Source: Verrucomicrobiota bacterium (GTDB lineage Bacteria > Verrucomicrobiota > Verrucomicrobiia > Verrucomicrobiales > DEV007). From it: a DNA stretch of 64,000 bases. The position numbers and the translations under genes are program-made. The notes below the pieces were generated by a model, which was not told the DNA's origin, searched no databases, and saw only the letters and a program-made list of their open reading frames with translations. Location: NCBI GenBank assembly GCA_003402735.1, contig QQNE01000001.1:52206-116205 (forward strand). Direction: 5' to 3'. Shown here in pieces: positions 34,389 to 43,503 of this stretch (positions are counted from its first letter, which is position 1; each line of letters begins with the position of its first letter).

Positions 34389-35399
34389 TCACCTGACAAT
34401 CTTCAGGACACGGTCGTTGGAACTGTCCGTGATGAAGAGTTCTCCGGTCAGCGGATGCACCGCCACCCCATGCGGTCGGGCGAGATCGCAGGTTTTCGGA
34501 TCAATGCCGGTTCGGCCTCTGCCACGTTTGCCGGTGCCCGCGATCCGTTCGATTCTGCCTGTCGCCGGAACATAACGCCGCACCAGGTGGTTTTCGGCAT
34601 CGGCCAGGATCACGGTGTCGTCCCGGTCCACGCAGAGGTGCTTCGGACCGTTCATCGTCGCTTTCAGGGCGGGTCCGCCATCGCCTTCCCCGCCTTTCTC
34701 CCCAGTGGCGTTCACCACGGTGCGGATCCTGCCATCGCTGCCGACGACGCGCAGCGCATGGCCGTTTCGTTCTAGAATGTAAAGGTTGCCCTGGCGATCG
34801 ACGGCCGCGGCCCGGGGATCGACCAGCGGAGCCTCGGTGGCGATGGCCCCGTCGTCGGGGCGGCCTTTCCGGCCATTCCCTGCCACCACCGAACAGGTGC
34901 CGCGAGCGAGATCAACGGCGTGAACCTGTTTGAGATCGGCGATGTAGAGTCTGGTTCCGGCAAAATCTAGGGTGATGCAATACGGTCCGCTGCCTTTCGC
35001 GTTGTCCGCGGCAACCTGAAAACCTGGGAGGGTGCTGACGGCGCCGGTCTTGACGTCGACTTTGCGCACCACCCCGTTCCAGGTGTCGGCGATCAACACA
35101 TTGCCGTCCGGCAAGACCGCCAGGTTGTGCGGTCCGTTGAACTGAGCCTGGAGAGCGGGCCCCTGATCGCCGCTGAAACCGGCGGTTTCGCGACCGGCGA
35201 TGTGGACCAATCGCCCCTGTTCCTCGACCCGAAACAGCCGGTTTCCACCGATCATCTCGACCACGTAGAGGCGGCCTTCGGGATCGAATCCGGTGCCAAA
35301 CGGCTCCTTCAAACCCGGGCCGGCGACTTCATCGACGGTGTCCGCACGCATCGGCGCGGCCAGGGCAAGGGCGAGGAGCAGGGAAGACCACGAGTTCAT
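34389..35399 (-). CDS. Secreted NHL-repeat beta-propeller protein
   Basis: The 336-residue protein has a signal peptide (MNSWSSLLLALALAAPMRAD) and about five to six NHL repeats, for example FGTGFDPEGRLYVVEM, PHNLAVLPDGNVLIADTWN, AAAVDRQGNLYILERN and PHGVAVHPLTGELFITDSSN. NHL propellers bind proteins or ligands, and some are lyases or phytases, but no catalytic residues are obvious here. ATG 35399 starts the signal peptide. It is followed on the same strand by nothing nearer than the convergent acetyltransferase gene. Confidence 0.85.
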   Translation of the reverse strand: MNSWSSLLLALALAAPMRADTVDEVAGPGLKEPFGTGFDPEGRLYVVEMIGGNRLFRVEEQGRLVHIAGRETAGFSGDQGPALQAQFNGPHNLAVLPDGNVLIADTWNGVVRKVDVKTGAVSTLPGFQVAADNAKGSGPYCITLDFAGTRLYIADLKQVHAVDLARGTCSVVAGNGRKGRPDDGAIATEAPLVDPRAAAVDRQGNLYILERNGHALRVVGSDGRIRTVVNATGEKGGEGDGGPALKATMNGPKHLCVDRDDTVILADAENHLVRRYVPATGRIERIAGTGKRGRGRTGIDPKTCDLARPHGVAVHPLTGELFITDSSNDRVLKIVR

Positions 35400-35424
35400 G
35401 AGCGAATCGGAAACGAGCCCGGTC

Positions 35425-36066
35425 TCAAACCATCTCCAGAACATCCGCCAATCGGTAGACGAACCGTTCCGCGCCGACCCGGACCTTTTCGCGGGCCACG
35501 AAACCTCCATAACCGATGAAGAGTTCGACCGCGCCTTTGGTCTCCAAATCGCTGACCCCGTCCCCGACCATCACCGCCTTTTCGAAGCCGCGCTGGTTTC
35601 TCAATCCGCGGATCAGATCCGGTTTCCCCCCGTTTCGGGCATTGGGATGCGCCTCATCGAACCCGAGATACGAACCATCCGGCGCGAAGCGAAGATCGAC
35701 CGCGTGCACCTCCTCGACGCGCAAGAACTGGGCCAGGGGACGGATCGCCGGAAGGAAGCCGCCGCTGATGATGGCCACGGTCCAACCTTCCTGGCGGAGG
35801 CGGTCCAAGGTCTCCACGGCCGTGGGCTCGATTTGATCGATGTAGGCTTGACCGATCCGGGCACATTCCTCGGCATTTGGCCGGATCACCGCGAGACGGC
35901 GTCCGAAGACGGAATCGATCGGGATCTCGCCATTCATCGCCTGATCCGTCAGCCGCTTGACCTCCTCGAAGACCGCCGCCGGACGCATCCGGGCCAATTC
36001 ATCCACCCCCTCGATTCCGCTGAGGGTGCTGTCGCAATCAAAAAAAATCCAGCGTCGGCCGTGCAC
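35425..36066 (-). CDS. HAD-superfamily phosphatase, phosphoserine phosphatase-like
   Basis: The 213-residue HAD-IB family protein has motif I FFDCDSTLSGIEG (residues 8-20, nucleophile Asp10), motif II SGGFLP, a Lys in NGGKPDLI and motif IV MVGDGVSDLE. The DxDST form and the EGVDELA cap resemble phosphoserine phosphatase (SerB). The related HAD-IB enzymes acting on other small phosphates are not excluded. It starts with GTG 36066 and sits 25 bases upstream of the NHL gene on the same strand. Confidence 0.85.
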   Translation of the reverse strand: MHGRRWIFFDCDSTLSGIEGVDELARMRPAAVFEEVKRLTDQAMNGEIPIDSVFGRRLAVIRPNAEECARIGQAYIDQIEPTAVETLDRLRQEGWTVAIISGGFLPAIRPLAQFLRVEEVHAVDLRFAPDGSYLGFDEAHPNARNGGKPDLIRGLRNQRGFEKAVMVGDGVSDLETKGAVELFIGYGGFVAREKVRVGAERFVYRLADVLEMV

Positions 36067-36128
36067 GGATGATCCCTAAGCCGGGTTGACCAGCCGCGCA
36101 ACCCGGGTTTGGGTGGAGCCCTGTTGCC

Positions 36129-37460
36129 ATGCGTTACGAACCGTTCGATGCCGCCTTCTTCACCGAAAACCGCGCCCGGCTGGCGGCCCGGCTCCCCAAG
36201 GGCGCGATCGCCATTGTCCATTCCCACGACCTGATCACGACCAGTGCGGATGGCACCCTTCCCTTTCGGCAAAACAGCGATTTCTTTTACCTCACCGGGA
36301 TCGAGCAGGAAGAATCCGTGCTCATTCTGGATCCGTCCGCGCCGGAACCTGGCGACCGGGCACGGCTCTTCCTTCGGGAAACCTCGGACCTGATCCGAAT
36401 CTGGGAAGGGGATCGCCTGACCCGGGAGCAGGCCGTGGTCCGCAGCGGAGCGGCCCGGGTGGAATGGACCCAGAACTTCGAGCCCGCTTTGCGCCGTCTC
36501 CTGCGGCAGCGACACACGGTTTACCTCAACGCCAACGAACACCCCCGCTCCGGTGCCGAATTCATCGGCCGGGATGACCGCTTCCGCCGCCAGCTCCAGG
36601 ACTGGTATCCGCGCCATCGTTACGAACGCCTGGCTCCATGGCTTCACGAACTGCGCGAGATCAAACGCGCCCCCGAACTGGCGGCCACCCGAGAAGCCTG
36701 CCGGATCACCAGCGACGGTTTCCGGCGCCTCCTGCGCTTTGTTCGGCCCGGTGTCACGGAATTCGAGATCGAGGCGGAATTGCTCCACGAATTCTTGCGG
36801 CAACGCTCCCGTGGATTCGCCTACACCCCCATCATCGCCAGCGGCGCCAACGCCTGCGTCCTGCACTACATCGAGAACAACGCGGTCTGCCAGGACGGCG
36901 AATTGCTGTTGCTCGACATCGCCGCCGAGTATGCCCGCTACAACGCCGACCTGACGCGCACCATCCCGGTCAACGGTCGATTCACCCCGCGGCAGCGCGC
37001 CGTTTACGAGGCTGTCCTGCGCGTGATGCGGCTCTGCATCCGGGAGTTGTTGCGACCAGGCATCGACCTGCGCAAGGAATACCAGCCGGCCGTGGGTCGG
37101 GCCGTGGAGCAGGAACTGATCGGCCTCGGTCTGCTCGATCCCGCCAAAGTCGCCGAAGAACGGGCCAAGGATGGCACTCCGGACGAGGTCAAAGAGGAGC
37201 GGCGTCTCTACCGCAAATACTTCATGCACGGCACTTCCCACAGCCTCGGCCTGGACGTCCACGACGTGCAACGCCGGGATCGATTGGTAAAGGAAGGCAT
37301 GGTCTTCACCGTGGAACCGGGCATCTATGTCCGGGAAGAGGGGCTCGGCGTCCGACTCGAAACCGAAGTCGTGGTCGGAGCGCACGGGAACGAGGATTTG
37401 ATGCCCGATGCCCCGATCGAGCCCGACGAAATCGAGACCCTGATGCAAGCCGGAAGGTGA
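36129..37460 (+). CDS. pepP: Xaa-Pro aminopeptidase (aminopeptidase P)
   Basis: The 443-residue M24 metallopeptidase removes an N-terminal residue next to proline. The N-terminal AMP_N domain (RQNSDFFYLTGIEQEESVL, about 47-66) is followed by a pita-bread catalytic domain. The metal ligands lie in LLDIAAEYARYNADLTRT (two Asp), MHGTSHSLGLDVHD (His), VFTVEPGIY (Glu) and RLETEVVV (Glu). The length equals E. coli PepP. Beyond its stop lies a structured RNA-like region ending in a terminator (37581-37616). Confidence 0.93.
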   Translation: MRYEPFDAAFFTENRARLAARLPKGAIAIVHSHDLITTSADGTLPFRQNSDFFYLTGIEQEESVLILDPSAPEPGDRARLFLRETSDLIRIWEGDRLTREQAVVRSGAARVEWTQNFEPALRRLLRQRHTVYLNANEHPRSGAEFIGRDDRFRRQLQDWYPRHRYERLAPWLHELREIKRAPELAATREACRITSDGFRRLLRFVRPGVTEFEIEAELLHEFLRQRSRGFAYTPIIASGANACVLHYIENNAVCQDGELLLLDIAAEYARYNADLTRTIPVNGRFTPRQRAVYEAVLRVMRLCIRELLRPGIDLRKEYQPAVGRAVEQELIGLGLLDPAKVAEERAKDGTPDEVKEERRLYRKYFMHGTSHSLGLDVHDVQRRDRLVKEGMVFTVEPGIYVREEGLGVRLETEVVVGAHGNEDLMPDAPIEPDEIETLMQAGR

Positions 37461-37514
37461 TTCCGATTTTTTTTGAAGGCGGACCGTGAATGCCGCCCGA
37501 CGGCACCCGTCTTA

Positions 37515-37616
37515 TTGTTCAGGAGAGGGCACTGATTGCCCGATCCAAACAACCAACAACATCCTACCTCCTGGCCCAAAGGGCATCCCGGTTCCCCCGG
37601 GGTGCCCTTCTTTTTT
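37515..37616 (+). ncRNA. Candidate structured small RNA between pepP and the ankyrin gene
   Basis: On the plus strand CAGGAG (37520-37525) can pair with CTCCTG (37568-37573). It encloses a small hairpin GGGCA-CTGAT-TGCCC (37527-37541) and an A/C-rich single strand, and is followed by a strong terminator hairpin (37581-37607) and a T run. It lies 55 bases after the pepP stop, on the strand opposite the ankyrin gene. It could be a 3'-UTR-derived or independent small RNA. No family was recognised. Confidence 0.3.
37581..37616 (+). terminator. Rho-independent terminator after pepP
   Basis: GGGCATCCCGG (37581-37591) pairs with CCGGGGTGCCC (37597-37607), with one G-T wobble and a five-base loop, followed by TTCTTTTTT (37608-37616). 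It terminates plus-strand transcription from pepP or from the candidate small RNA. Confidence 0.8.
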
Positions 37617-37642
37617 CCCGCGCCCGGCGAGAGCGGAGATTC

Positions 37643-38110
37643 TCAATCGAAGGTTGCGGATTCCAAACCTGCCGGGCGACGGACCTGCTTTCTCCGGCTC
37701 GCTGCGGGACGCTTGCCTCCGACCAGGGAACGGGTCTGCACCTTGGACCGACTTGGGGGAGCGGCCTCGGCTCCGAACTCATCGTCGTCATCCGCAGGGG
37801 GGCAATCCGTCTCCGGGACTGGCGGCGGAACTCCCTCCATCAAGGCGGCCACGATCTGCTCCGTGGTTTTGAGGCGCGACATTCGGCTCTTGCGCAAAAA
37901 CAAGCCCGGGTCTGCCCCCGCCTCCACCAGAAGCCGAACCATCTCGCCGTTGCCCTTCATGATGGCGACGAACATCGGACTTCCGCCATCCGCATTGACG
38001 TCGGCTCCCTCGGCCAGAGCCCTCTGAAAATCGGCCAGAGACCCGACCTTGCAGGCTAACTCTAATTCCTTGTCCGCAGACCAAGCTCGTCCCATGACCA
38101 ACGCTTTCAT
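37643..38110 (-). CDS. Short ankyrin-repeat protein
   Basis: The 155-residue protein has about two ankyrin repeats (ELACKVGSLADFQRALAEGADVNADG and the next, MFVAIMKGNGEMVRLLVEAGADP). It ends in an acidic then Arg/Ser/Pro-rich tail (about 110-155). Ankyrin repeats mediate protein binding. No signal peptide is seen, so it is probably cytoplasmic. Starts at ATG 38110 or ATG 38095 are both possible. Its partner is unknown. Confidence 0.75.
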   Translation of the reverse strand: MKALVMGRAWSADKELELACKVGSLADFQRALAEGADVNADGGSPMFVAIMKGNGEMVRLLVEAGADPGLFLRKSRMSRLKTTEQIVAALMEGVPPPVPETDCPPADDDDEFGAEAAPPSRSKVQTRSLVGGKRPAASRRKQVRRPAGLESATFD

Positions 38111-38351
38111 CACGAACCGGGAACAAGTCAAGGACGGCCAGCCCGCTTGAGCGTCCGGAAAGGAGTAAAGTCGTGTAAGGAAATCCCCGCACCGCCCCGG
38201 CGGCAAAGGCTGGCGAGAGAGCGCAGCAGGGGCGACGAATTCCTGCCGCGAAGCGGACCCCGAAATGCCTACCGTTGTTCTTGTACCCTATCAATGAGGT
38301 GCTTCTGACAATGTTTGCCGCTTGACATGCGGAGGCCCTGCCAAGCATTCT

Positions 38352-41105
38352 ATGGGGATGATCCTCAGGTCCTTTGCCGATGGCCTTTGCCACGGATTCA
38401 CCCTGATCCTGGCACTCTGCGCACCGGTGTTTGCGCAAGTCGCCCAGAGGGAACTGTTCGATCCGGGTGCCGCGGACGGCGACCAGCTTGGGAGCGCCGT
38501 CGCGGTCACCGCGCTCCACACCATTGCTGGAGCCCCCGGCGACGACACCCTTGCCGGAGCCGATGCCGGATCCGTCGCCGTTTTCCATGCGTCCACCGGG
38601 CGGATCTACCGCAAGATCGTGGCGCCGAGCGGGGCCGCGGGCGACGCCTTTGGCACGGCGGTGGCCGCTTCCGGAGATTATTTGGTGGTGGGCGCACCCA
38701 AGCGGGATGCTTCGCTGGGCGCAGACTCTGGAATGGCCTACATCTTCCGGATCTCGACGGGAGCACTGATCCGCAGCCTCGAGGGAGATGGCGAGGAGGG
38801 CGAACTGTTCGGGGCCTCGGTGGCGATCTGGGGGAACCACATCGTGGTGGGCGCGCCGGACGCGGACGAGGCGGGTGGAGCGGCAGACGCGGGCAAGGCT
38901 TGGCTCTTCAACCTGGAGAACTCCGCCCTGAAAACGCTGTTGCAGACGGTGGTTCCCATCGACGCCGGTTCCTCATTCGGCAAGTCCGTGGCGGTCGACA
39001 ACAATCTGATTGCCGTGGGTGCCCCGAACGAAACGCGGGCTGGGTTGCCGCAAACGGGGTCGGTCTATCTCTTCACGGTTCATCCGGTCACCGGCGCGCC
39101 GTCCGAGGCAGCCAAGGTCTTTCCGTTCGATGCGGAAGCAAACGACGGCTATGGCTGGGCCCTGGCCCTTCACGGAAACACGATGGTGGTGGGTTCACCT
39201 TTCCGGACGGTGTCCGCAGCGAACAACGCGGGCCGGGTCCTGCTCCACGAAAACGTGGCCCGGGAGATCGCCGGTCTGGGCGTCACCTCTTCTGCGGTGT
39301 TTTCCGGGTCCAGCGCGGATGGGTTCAACGGTCTCTCGGTCGCGATCAGCAGTTCCCTGGGGACGACGGGTTTGCCGTGGATCGATTCGTTTGGCACGGA
39401 TCATGGCTCGATGCTGTTCTTCGCCAACAACCCGCTCCAACCGATCTCCGAAATGTATGGGGGGTTTCTCACCTATGCGCCGGACCTGCACGACAACCAA
39501 CTCTACGGCTGGAGCACGGCCGCCTATGGGAACCGTCTCGTGATCGGCGCTCCGGGCGACGGCACCAACGGAATTCCCTCCGCGGGCTTGGCGTATCAGG
39601 CGGAACCCCTTCGCCCCGGGCTGAGCATCAAGACCGCATATCCCACCCAACGCTTGGAAAACTCCGCTCCGGGAACGGGCGGAGCGACTTACGCCTCATT
39701 CTCCGAGACCGTGGTCGGGACCGATCGGCTCTTCGTCCTCTCCTCCCTGTCGGGGCCGGGCGTGACGACAGCCAATGGAATGGCGATCTTCTGTTCCAGT
39801 GTTGAAGACACGGCGCGCATGATGCGGAAAGGTTCCATCGTGGCGCCGGGCTTGACGCTCAAGAGTATTTCCGGATTGCTTCCGGGCCATGTCTCCACCG
39901 GCGTCCAGGGCATGGCCGTGCTCAGTGGAACGGGGGTCACCAGCGCCAACGACCTCGCCGTGTTTCAGCACGACGGCACCACCTTCACGACCCTCCTCCG
40001 GGAAGGTGCCCCGCTCGGGCCATCCACGCTCAGCCGCTTTCTCCAGGTTCGCTCCTGCAACGGATGGGATGCGGCCGCAATCGTTGGGCTCAGGTTGAGC
40101 GGGGGAGTCACCGCGGCGTCGGACTCCGTTCTGCATGCGGCAGGAACCACCTATCAAGAAGGGACGGACTCCTCCAGCGTCGGACCCGCCTATGGACAAT
40201 TCTCCCGCTTTTCCATGACGGATCGGCTCATTTATCCGTGCGCCCTGCAATCCGCATCGACCGCGGACAACGCCCTTTTGGAAAGCCGGGCCTTGGGCGG
40301 CGCAGCCACCAAAATCGCCCGCAAAGGAGAACCCGCACCGGCCGCGGGCGGAACCAGTTTCCTGACCCCCTTCCAGACCTTTCTGGGAGAAGTGACCAAC
40401 TTGGCGCGAGGCTATGCGTTCCGGGCGACGATGGCCTCATCTTCCTCTCCGAGCGTGACGGTGGCAAACAACGAGGGATTGTGGGCCAACAACGGGCCCG
40501 GCGGCGCGCAACAACTTTGCGTGCGCAAGGGGGCCAGCCATCCCCAGATTCCCGGCGTCACCTTCAAACGGTTCCTCCAGTTCGGGATCGATTCCTCGTC
40601 AGAGCCGCGCCTGATCTTCCTGGCGCAACTGCAAGGGACTGGCGTGAACTCCGGCAATGACCTGAGCCTCTGGCTCTTCGCCGACAACACCCTCACCCAA
40701 TTGCTCCGGGAAGGCGAATTCGCCCCGGGGAATGCCCGCGGAAGGATCGGGATGATTCAGCGCATCGATATCCACCCCGACACAAAGACGTATGCCGTGC
40801 TCTGCTCCCTGACCTCGGAACGAGGCGGAATCAGTTCCTGGGACAACCAGACGCTTTTGACCGGATACTTCGGATTGACCACTGGCACTGCCCCAACGTC
40901 CGGCTCACCGGTGTTGAGCAAGGGCCAACGCTTCCTCCGCACCGGAACGGACCTTGTCCAAAGCATCTCATTCCTCACGCCCTCGGATCCCACGGGTGCG
41001 TTGGCGTGCGGGCTGGCGCAGACGATCGATGCCAACCGGATCGCTTGTCAGGTCCAGTTCAGCAGGGGGGACAAGGAGATCATCCAACTCCACTGCAATC
41101 CCTGA
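38352..41105 (+). CDS. Large secreted FG-GAP / beta-propeller surface protein
   Basis: The 917-residue protein starts with a signal peptide (FTLILALCAPVFA, cleavage near residue 30). The N-terminal half (about 35-420) has FG-GAP-like blades, with repeated GDxxG...VAVxGxxxVVGAP units such as GDAFGTAVAASGDYLVVGAP, as in integrin alpha propellers. The C-terminal half has at least four units of the pattern LSGTGVTSANDLAVF...LLREGAP, which is another repeat family. No enzyme motif or sorting signal is visible. It is probably an extracellular adhesion or binding protein. ATG 38352 or ATG 38358 starts the signal peptide. Confidence 0.8.
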   Translation: MGMILRSFADGLCHGFTLILALCAPVFAQVAQRELFDPGAADGDQLGSAVAVTALHTIAGAPGDDTLAGADAGSVAVFHASTGRIYRKIVAPSGAAGDAFGTAVAASGDYLVVGAPKRDASLGADSGMAYIFRISTGALIRSLEGDGEEGELFGASVAIWGNHIVVGAPDADEAGGAADAGKAWLFNLENSALKTLLQTVVPIDAGSSFGKSVAVDNNLIAVGAPNETRAGLPQTGSVYLFTVHPVTGAPSEAAKVFPFDAEANDGYGWALALHGNTMVVGSPFRTVSAANNAGRVLLHENVAREIAGLGVTSSAVFSGSSADGFNGLSVAISSSLGTTGLPWIDSFGTDHGSMLFFANNPLQPISEMYGGFLTYAPDLHDNQLYGWSTAAYGNRLVIGAPGDGTNGIPSAGLAYQAEPLRPGLSIKTAYPTQRLENSAPGTGGATYASFSETVVGTDRLFVLSSLSGPGVTTANGMAIFCSSVEDTARMMRKGSIVAPGLTLKSISGLLPGHVSTGVQGMAVLSGTGVTSANDLAVFQHDGTTFTTLLREGAPLGPSTLSRFLQVRSCNGWDAAAIVGLRLSGGVTAASDSVLHAAGTTYQEGTDSSSVGPAYGQFSRFSMTDRLIYPCALQSASTADNALLESRALGGAATKIARKGEPAPAAGGTSFLTPFQTFLGEVTNLARGYAFRATMASSSSPSVTVANNEGLWANNGPGGAQQLCVRKGASHPQIPGVTFKRFLQFGIDSSSEPRLIFLAQLQGTGVNSGNDLSLWLFADNTLTQLLREGEFAPGNARGRIGMIQRIDIHPDTKTYAVLCSLTSERGGISSWDNQTLLTGYFGLTTGTAPTSGSPVLSKGQRFLRTGTDLVQSISFLTPSDPTGALACGLAQTIDANRIACQVQFSRGDKEIIQLHCNP

Positions 41106-41122
41106 CCCCCCGCCGAAACCGG

Positions 41123-42565
41123 TCACGGGGACTGGAGTTTCAGCACGGCCGCCAGCTGATGCGGCTGCGCGCCCATCCTGACCCCTCCCCCACCGCTGCA
41201 TTTTGCGATGAGCCCGGAAGCCATCTCCCGCACGGCCTGGCGCAGCCGCTCATCCCCGGGATCAAGGGCCGCAAGGATTTGCAATTCAGGCAAGGCTTCA
41301 ACGGTGTGGCCCATCGCATCGAACTCATCCAACAAGGCCCTGATGGCCGGGCCCATCACCCGCTTCAGTTCTTCTCTCTCCGCCACCTGATCGGCCGGAA
41401 GCACCGTCGCGAGCTCGCCCAACCCACGCAGAATGATCAGGTGATAAACGGTGCGCGCGTTGTGCGGATCCAGCCATCGCCCGTTTGGAGATTGGCCCGG
41501 CGCCAACCCCACCCGAAACTTCCGCAACGCGCCATCCAGGTATTTCTCTTCCCCGGTCGCTGCAAAGGCCCTGGCGAGCAATGAAACGGAGAACGCATTG
41601 TAGTTGAAATTTGCACAACAGGGCTGGGTCAGCGCCCAATCCGCCGCACGCAGACCCGCCAGCTTCCAATCCTCACATTTGTGACACGCCCCCGCTTCCA
41701 ACAGCGCCACTCCGCAGAGACCGGTATCGAACTGTGAACCCCCGTCGGAGTCCGCGGAAACGATCCAGCCGTCGCGCACCTCGATCCCTCCCGCCGCAGA
41801 CTGCTTCTCGATCATCTCCCCAAACCGAATGTTCTCGCCGCGCAGATCCGGAAACGGGAACAGACCGGACGGCTGCTGCAGACCGGTGAGGATTTCCGCT
41901 GCCCCGCGGGTCAATCGGTCCAGATCGGCAAGCGAGGCCGGTTGATGCCGCTCCACAAACGGACGCACCGTGACGGTCGCACTCAGAACAGAGGCGTAGA
42001 GCCGCAACATCTGACCGGGCAACGGTTTTCCCTCGCGGATCCGCCGGATCGAAGCCTCCTCACTGGCCAGGGCGTCCAGGAAGAGCTTGGTCGCCTCGGC
42101 TTCATTCCGAGAAACCGGCTCCGCTTTCCGGCCCGCCCGACGCCCGTCGGGAACCCCGGCCTGGTCGCCGAGCAGGGCCAAAATCTGTGCGGTGACCTCG
42201 CGCACCCGGGCCGGTTCCCCCGACTCCATTGCTTCGCTGAGAAGATCGCGCAGCGCAGGAAGCTCGGAACGCATCGCTGCCGTGGGGTGAAAAAGCGGCT
42301 GACCGGCCATCGACCATCCACCCGGATCGATGCCCACCTTTGCCTCAATGGCGCGGAGGGCGGTCTCAACGCCATCGCTCCGAACCTCTTGCTCTTGAAA
42401 AGCCCGCTCCAACTCCCGCCCGAGCTTCCGCACCTCCTTGACCAGGGCCTCATCATTCTTCTCCCGCGCGAGTTGCAGGGCCACTTCCAAACGGGCCTCG
42501 GCCTCTGCACGGTCCGGCCCCGGAACCACCGTGGCCAGAAGGATCAGGATGAAGACAAGAATCAT
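41123..42565 (-). CDS. Secreted helical-repeat protein, function unknown
   Basis: The 480-residue protein has a signal sequence (MILVFILILLATVVPG) and a helical Glu/Arg/Leu-rich first third. The C-terminal half resembles an alpha/alpha-toroid such as in glycoside hydrolases or terpene cyclase-like folds (GLCGVALLEAGACHKCEDWK, ADWALTQPCCANFNYNAFS, GALRKFRVGLAPGQSPNGRWLD). Acidic catalytic residues are not obvious. Its start overlaps the stop of the fatty-acid hydroxylase family gene by ATGA (42562-42565), which suggests coupled expression with it. Confidence 0.65.
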   Translation of the reverse strand: MILVFILILLATVVPGPDRAEAEARLEVALQLAREKNDEALVKEVRKLGRELERAFQEQEVRSDGVETALRAIEAKVGIDPGGWSMAGQPLFHPTAAMRSELPALRDLLSEAMESGEPARVREVTAQILALLGDQAGVPDGRRAGRKAEPVSRNEAEATKLFLDALASEEASIRRIREGKPLPGQMLRLYASVLSATVTVRPFVERHQPASLADLDRLTRGAAEILTGLQQPSGLFPFPDLRGENIRFGEMIEKQSAAGGIEVRDGWIVSADSDGGSQFDTGLCGVALLEAGACHKCEDWKLAGLRAADWALTQPCCANFNYNAFSVSLLARAFAATGEEKYLDGALRKFRVGLAPGQSPNGRWLDPHNARTVYHLIILRGLGELATVLPADQVAEREELKRVMGPAIRALLDEFDAMGHTVEALPELQILAALDPGDERLRQAVREMASGLIAKCSGGGGVRMGAQPHQLAAVLKLQSP

Positions 42566-43401
42566 GACGGATCGATTTTTTTGCCCTGCCGAAATATCCA
42601 GGCAAACGGTTCCCACAGCTGACCAAAGTAACTGGTCGGCATCGGTTCACAGATCCCGAAATTTTCGGGATACCGCCCCTTGGGCATGTAATACGTGCCG
42701 AACAGGATATCCCAGAGCGGGAAGAGTCCGGCGAAATTTTTGTCCCAGGCTTCCCGTTCCCTCGAATGGTGCCAGCGATGGAAGACCGGGGTGGCGATGA
42801 GGCTGCGCAGGGGGCCGAAATCCCAATTCACGTTTGCGTGCAGGAAGATGGCGTAAAAGGTGAGGATCGGCGCGGTGCTGAGGGTGACGGCCGGGTTGTA
42901 ACCCATCATCAGCACGGGCGTGACCTGGGCGAGTTTGATGACCAGATCATTCACCGGGTGCACCCGCAAGCTGCCGAGCCAGTCGAGATCCTCGGAACTG
43001 TGGTGAACCGCATGAAAAGGCCACCATTTGCCGCAATGAAACAGGCGGTGGGTCCAATACCCAGTGAAATCGACAATCAGATAAATCTGCAACACCTGAA
43101 GCCAAATCGGCTGTCGGCTCAAGGGTCCATACCCGGCATACGAACCGAGCCGCAGGACCTCGATGGACGTCACCTTGGTCAGAATCAGCAGGGAGAGCGG
43201 CAGGATGAGCATCAGACGCACCAATGGCTTGGTGAGGAGAACCGTCGCGAACCAATAAACCACATCCGTGAACCAACCCTTGCGAAAGATCGGCTGGATC
43301 CGGTTGCGTCCCCGCCCGGCAATCCGCTCGATCACAAAGAAGATGGCGGACAGGATGACCAGGGTGATCAGGACACTGAAGAAGGTTTTATCGGTTCTCA
43401 T
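42562..43401 (-). CDS. Sterol desaturase / fatty acid hydroxylase family membrane protein
   Basis: The 279-residue integral membrane protein carries the histidine clusters that bind the diiron centre: HRLFH (118-122), HAVHH (130-134) and HRWHH (208-212), with further His148 and His188. About four membrane helices are visible. The family hydroxylates or desaturates lipids, carotenoids or sterol-like molecules at the expense of O2. It overlaps by four bases the secreted helical-repeat gene downstream. The lipid substrate is unknown. Confidence 0.88.
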   Translation of the reverse strand: MRTDKTFFSVLITLVILSAIFFVIERIAGRGRNRIQPIFRKGWFTDVVYWFATVLLTKPLVRLMLILPLSLLILTKVTSIEVLRLGSYAGYGPLSRQPIWLQVLQIYLIVDFTGYWTHRLFHCGKWWPFHAVHHSSEDLDWLGSLRVHPVNDLVIKLAQVTPVLMMGYNPAVTLSTAPILTFYAIFLHANVNWDFGPLRSLIATPVFHRWHHSREREAWDKNFAGLFPLWDILFGTYYMPKGRYPENFGICEPMPTSYFGQLWEPFAWIFRQGKKIDPS

Positions 43402-43429
43402 CGTGGAACTTCCCTGAACAGAGACGACT

Positions 43430-43470
43430 GACGTGCCCTCCCGGTTACAATTTCATCAGATAGGCACGTC
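43430..43470. repeat. Inverted repeat in the leader of the fatty-acid hydroxylase gene
   Basis: GACGTGCC (43430-43437) and GGCACGTC (43463-43470) are perfect inverted copies with a 25-base loop, about 30 bases upstream of ATG 43401. It may be an operator half-site pair or an RNA hairpin; no T run follows. Confidence 0.4.
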
Positions 43471-43503
43471 TGGGAGCCTGTTTTCGCCGGAACATCGGCC
43501 CCC

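Noticed and set aside
35949..37448. 499-codon open frame opposite pepP
   Set aside because: It is antisense to aminopeptidase P, which has all metal ligands.
38322..38350. TTGACA before the FG-GAP gene as a promoter -35 box
   Set aside because: No acceptable -10 box lies at 16-18 bases before the start codon.
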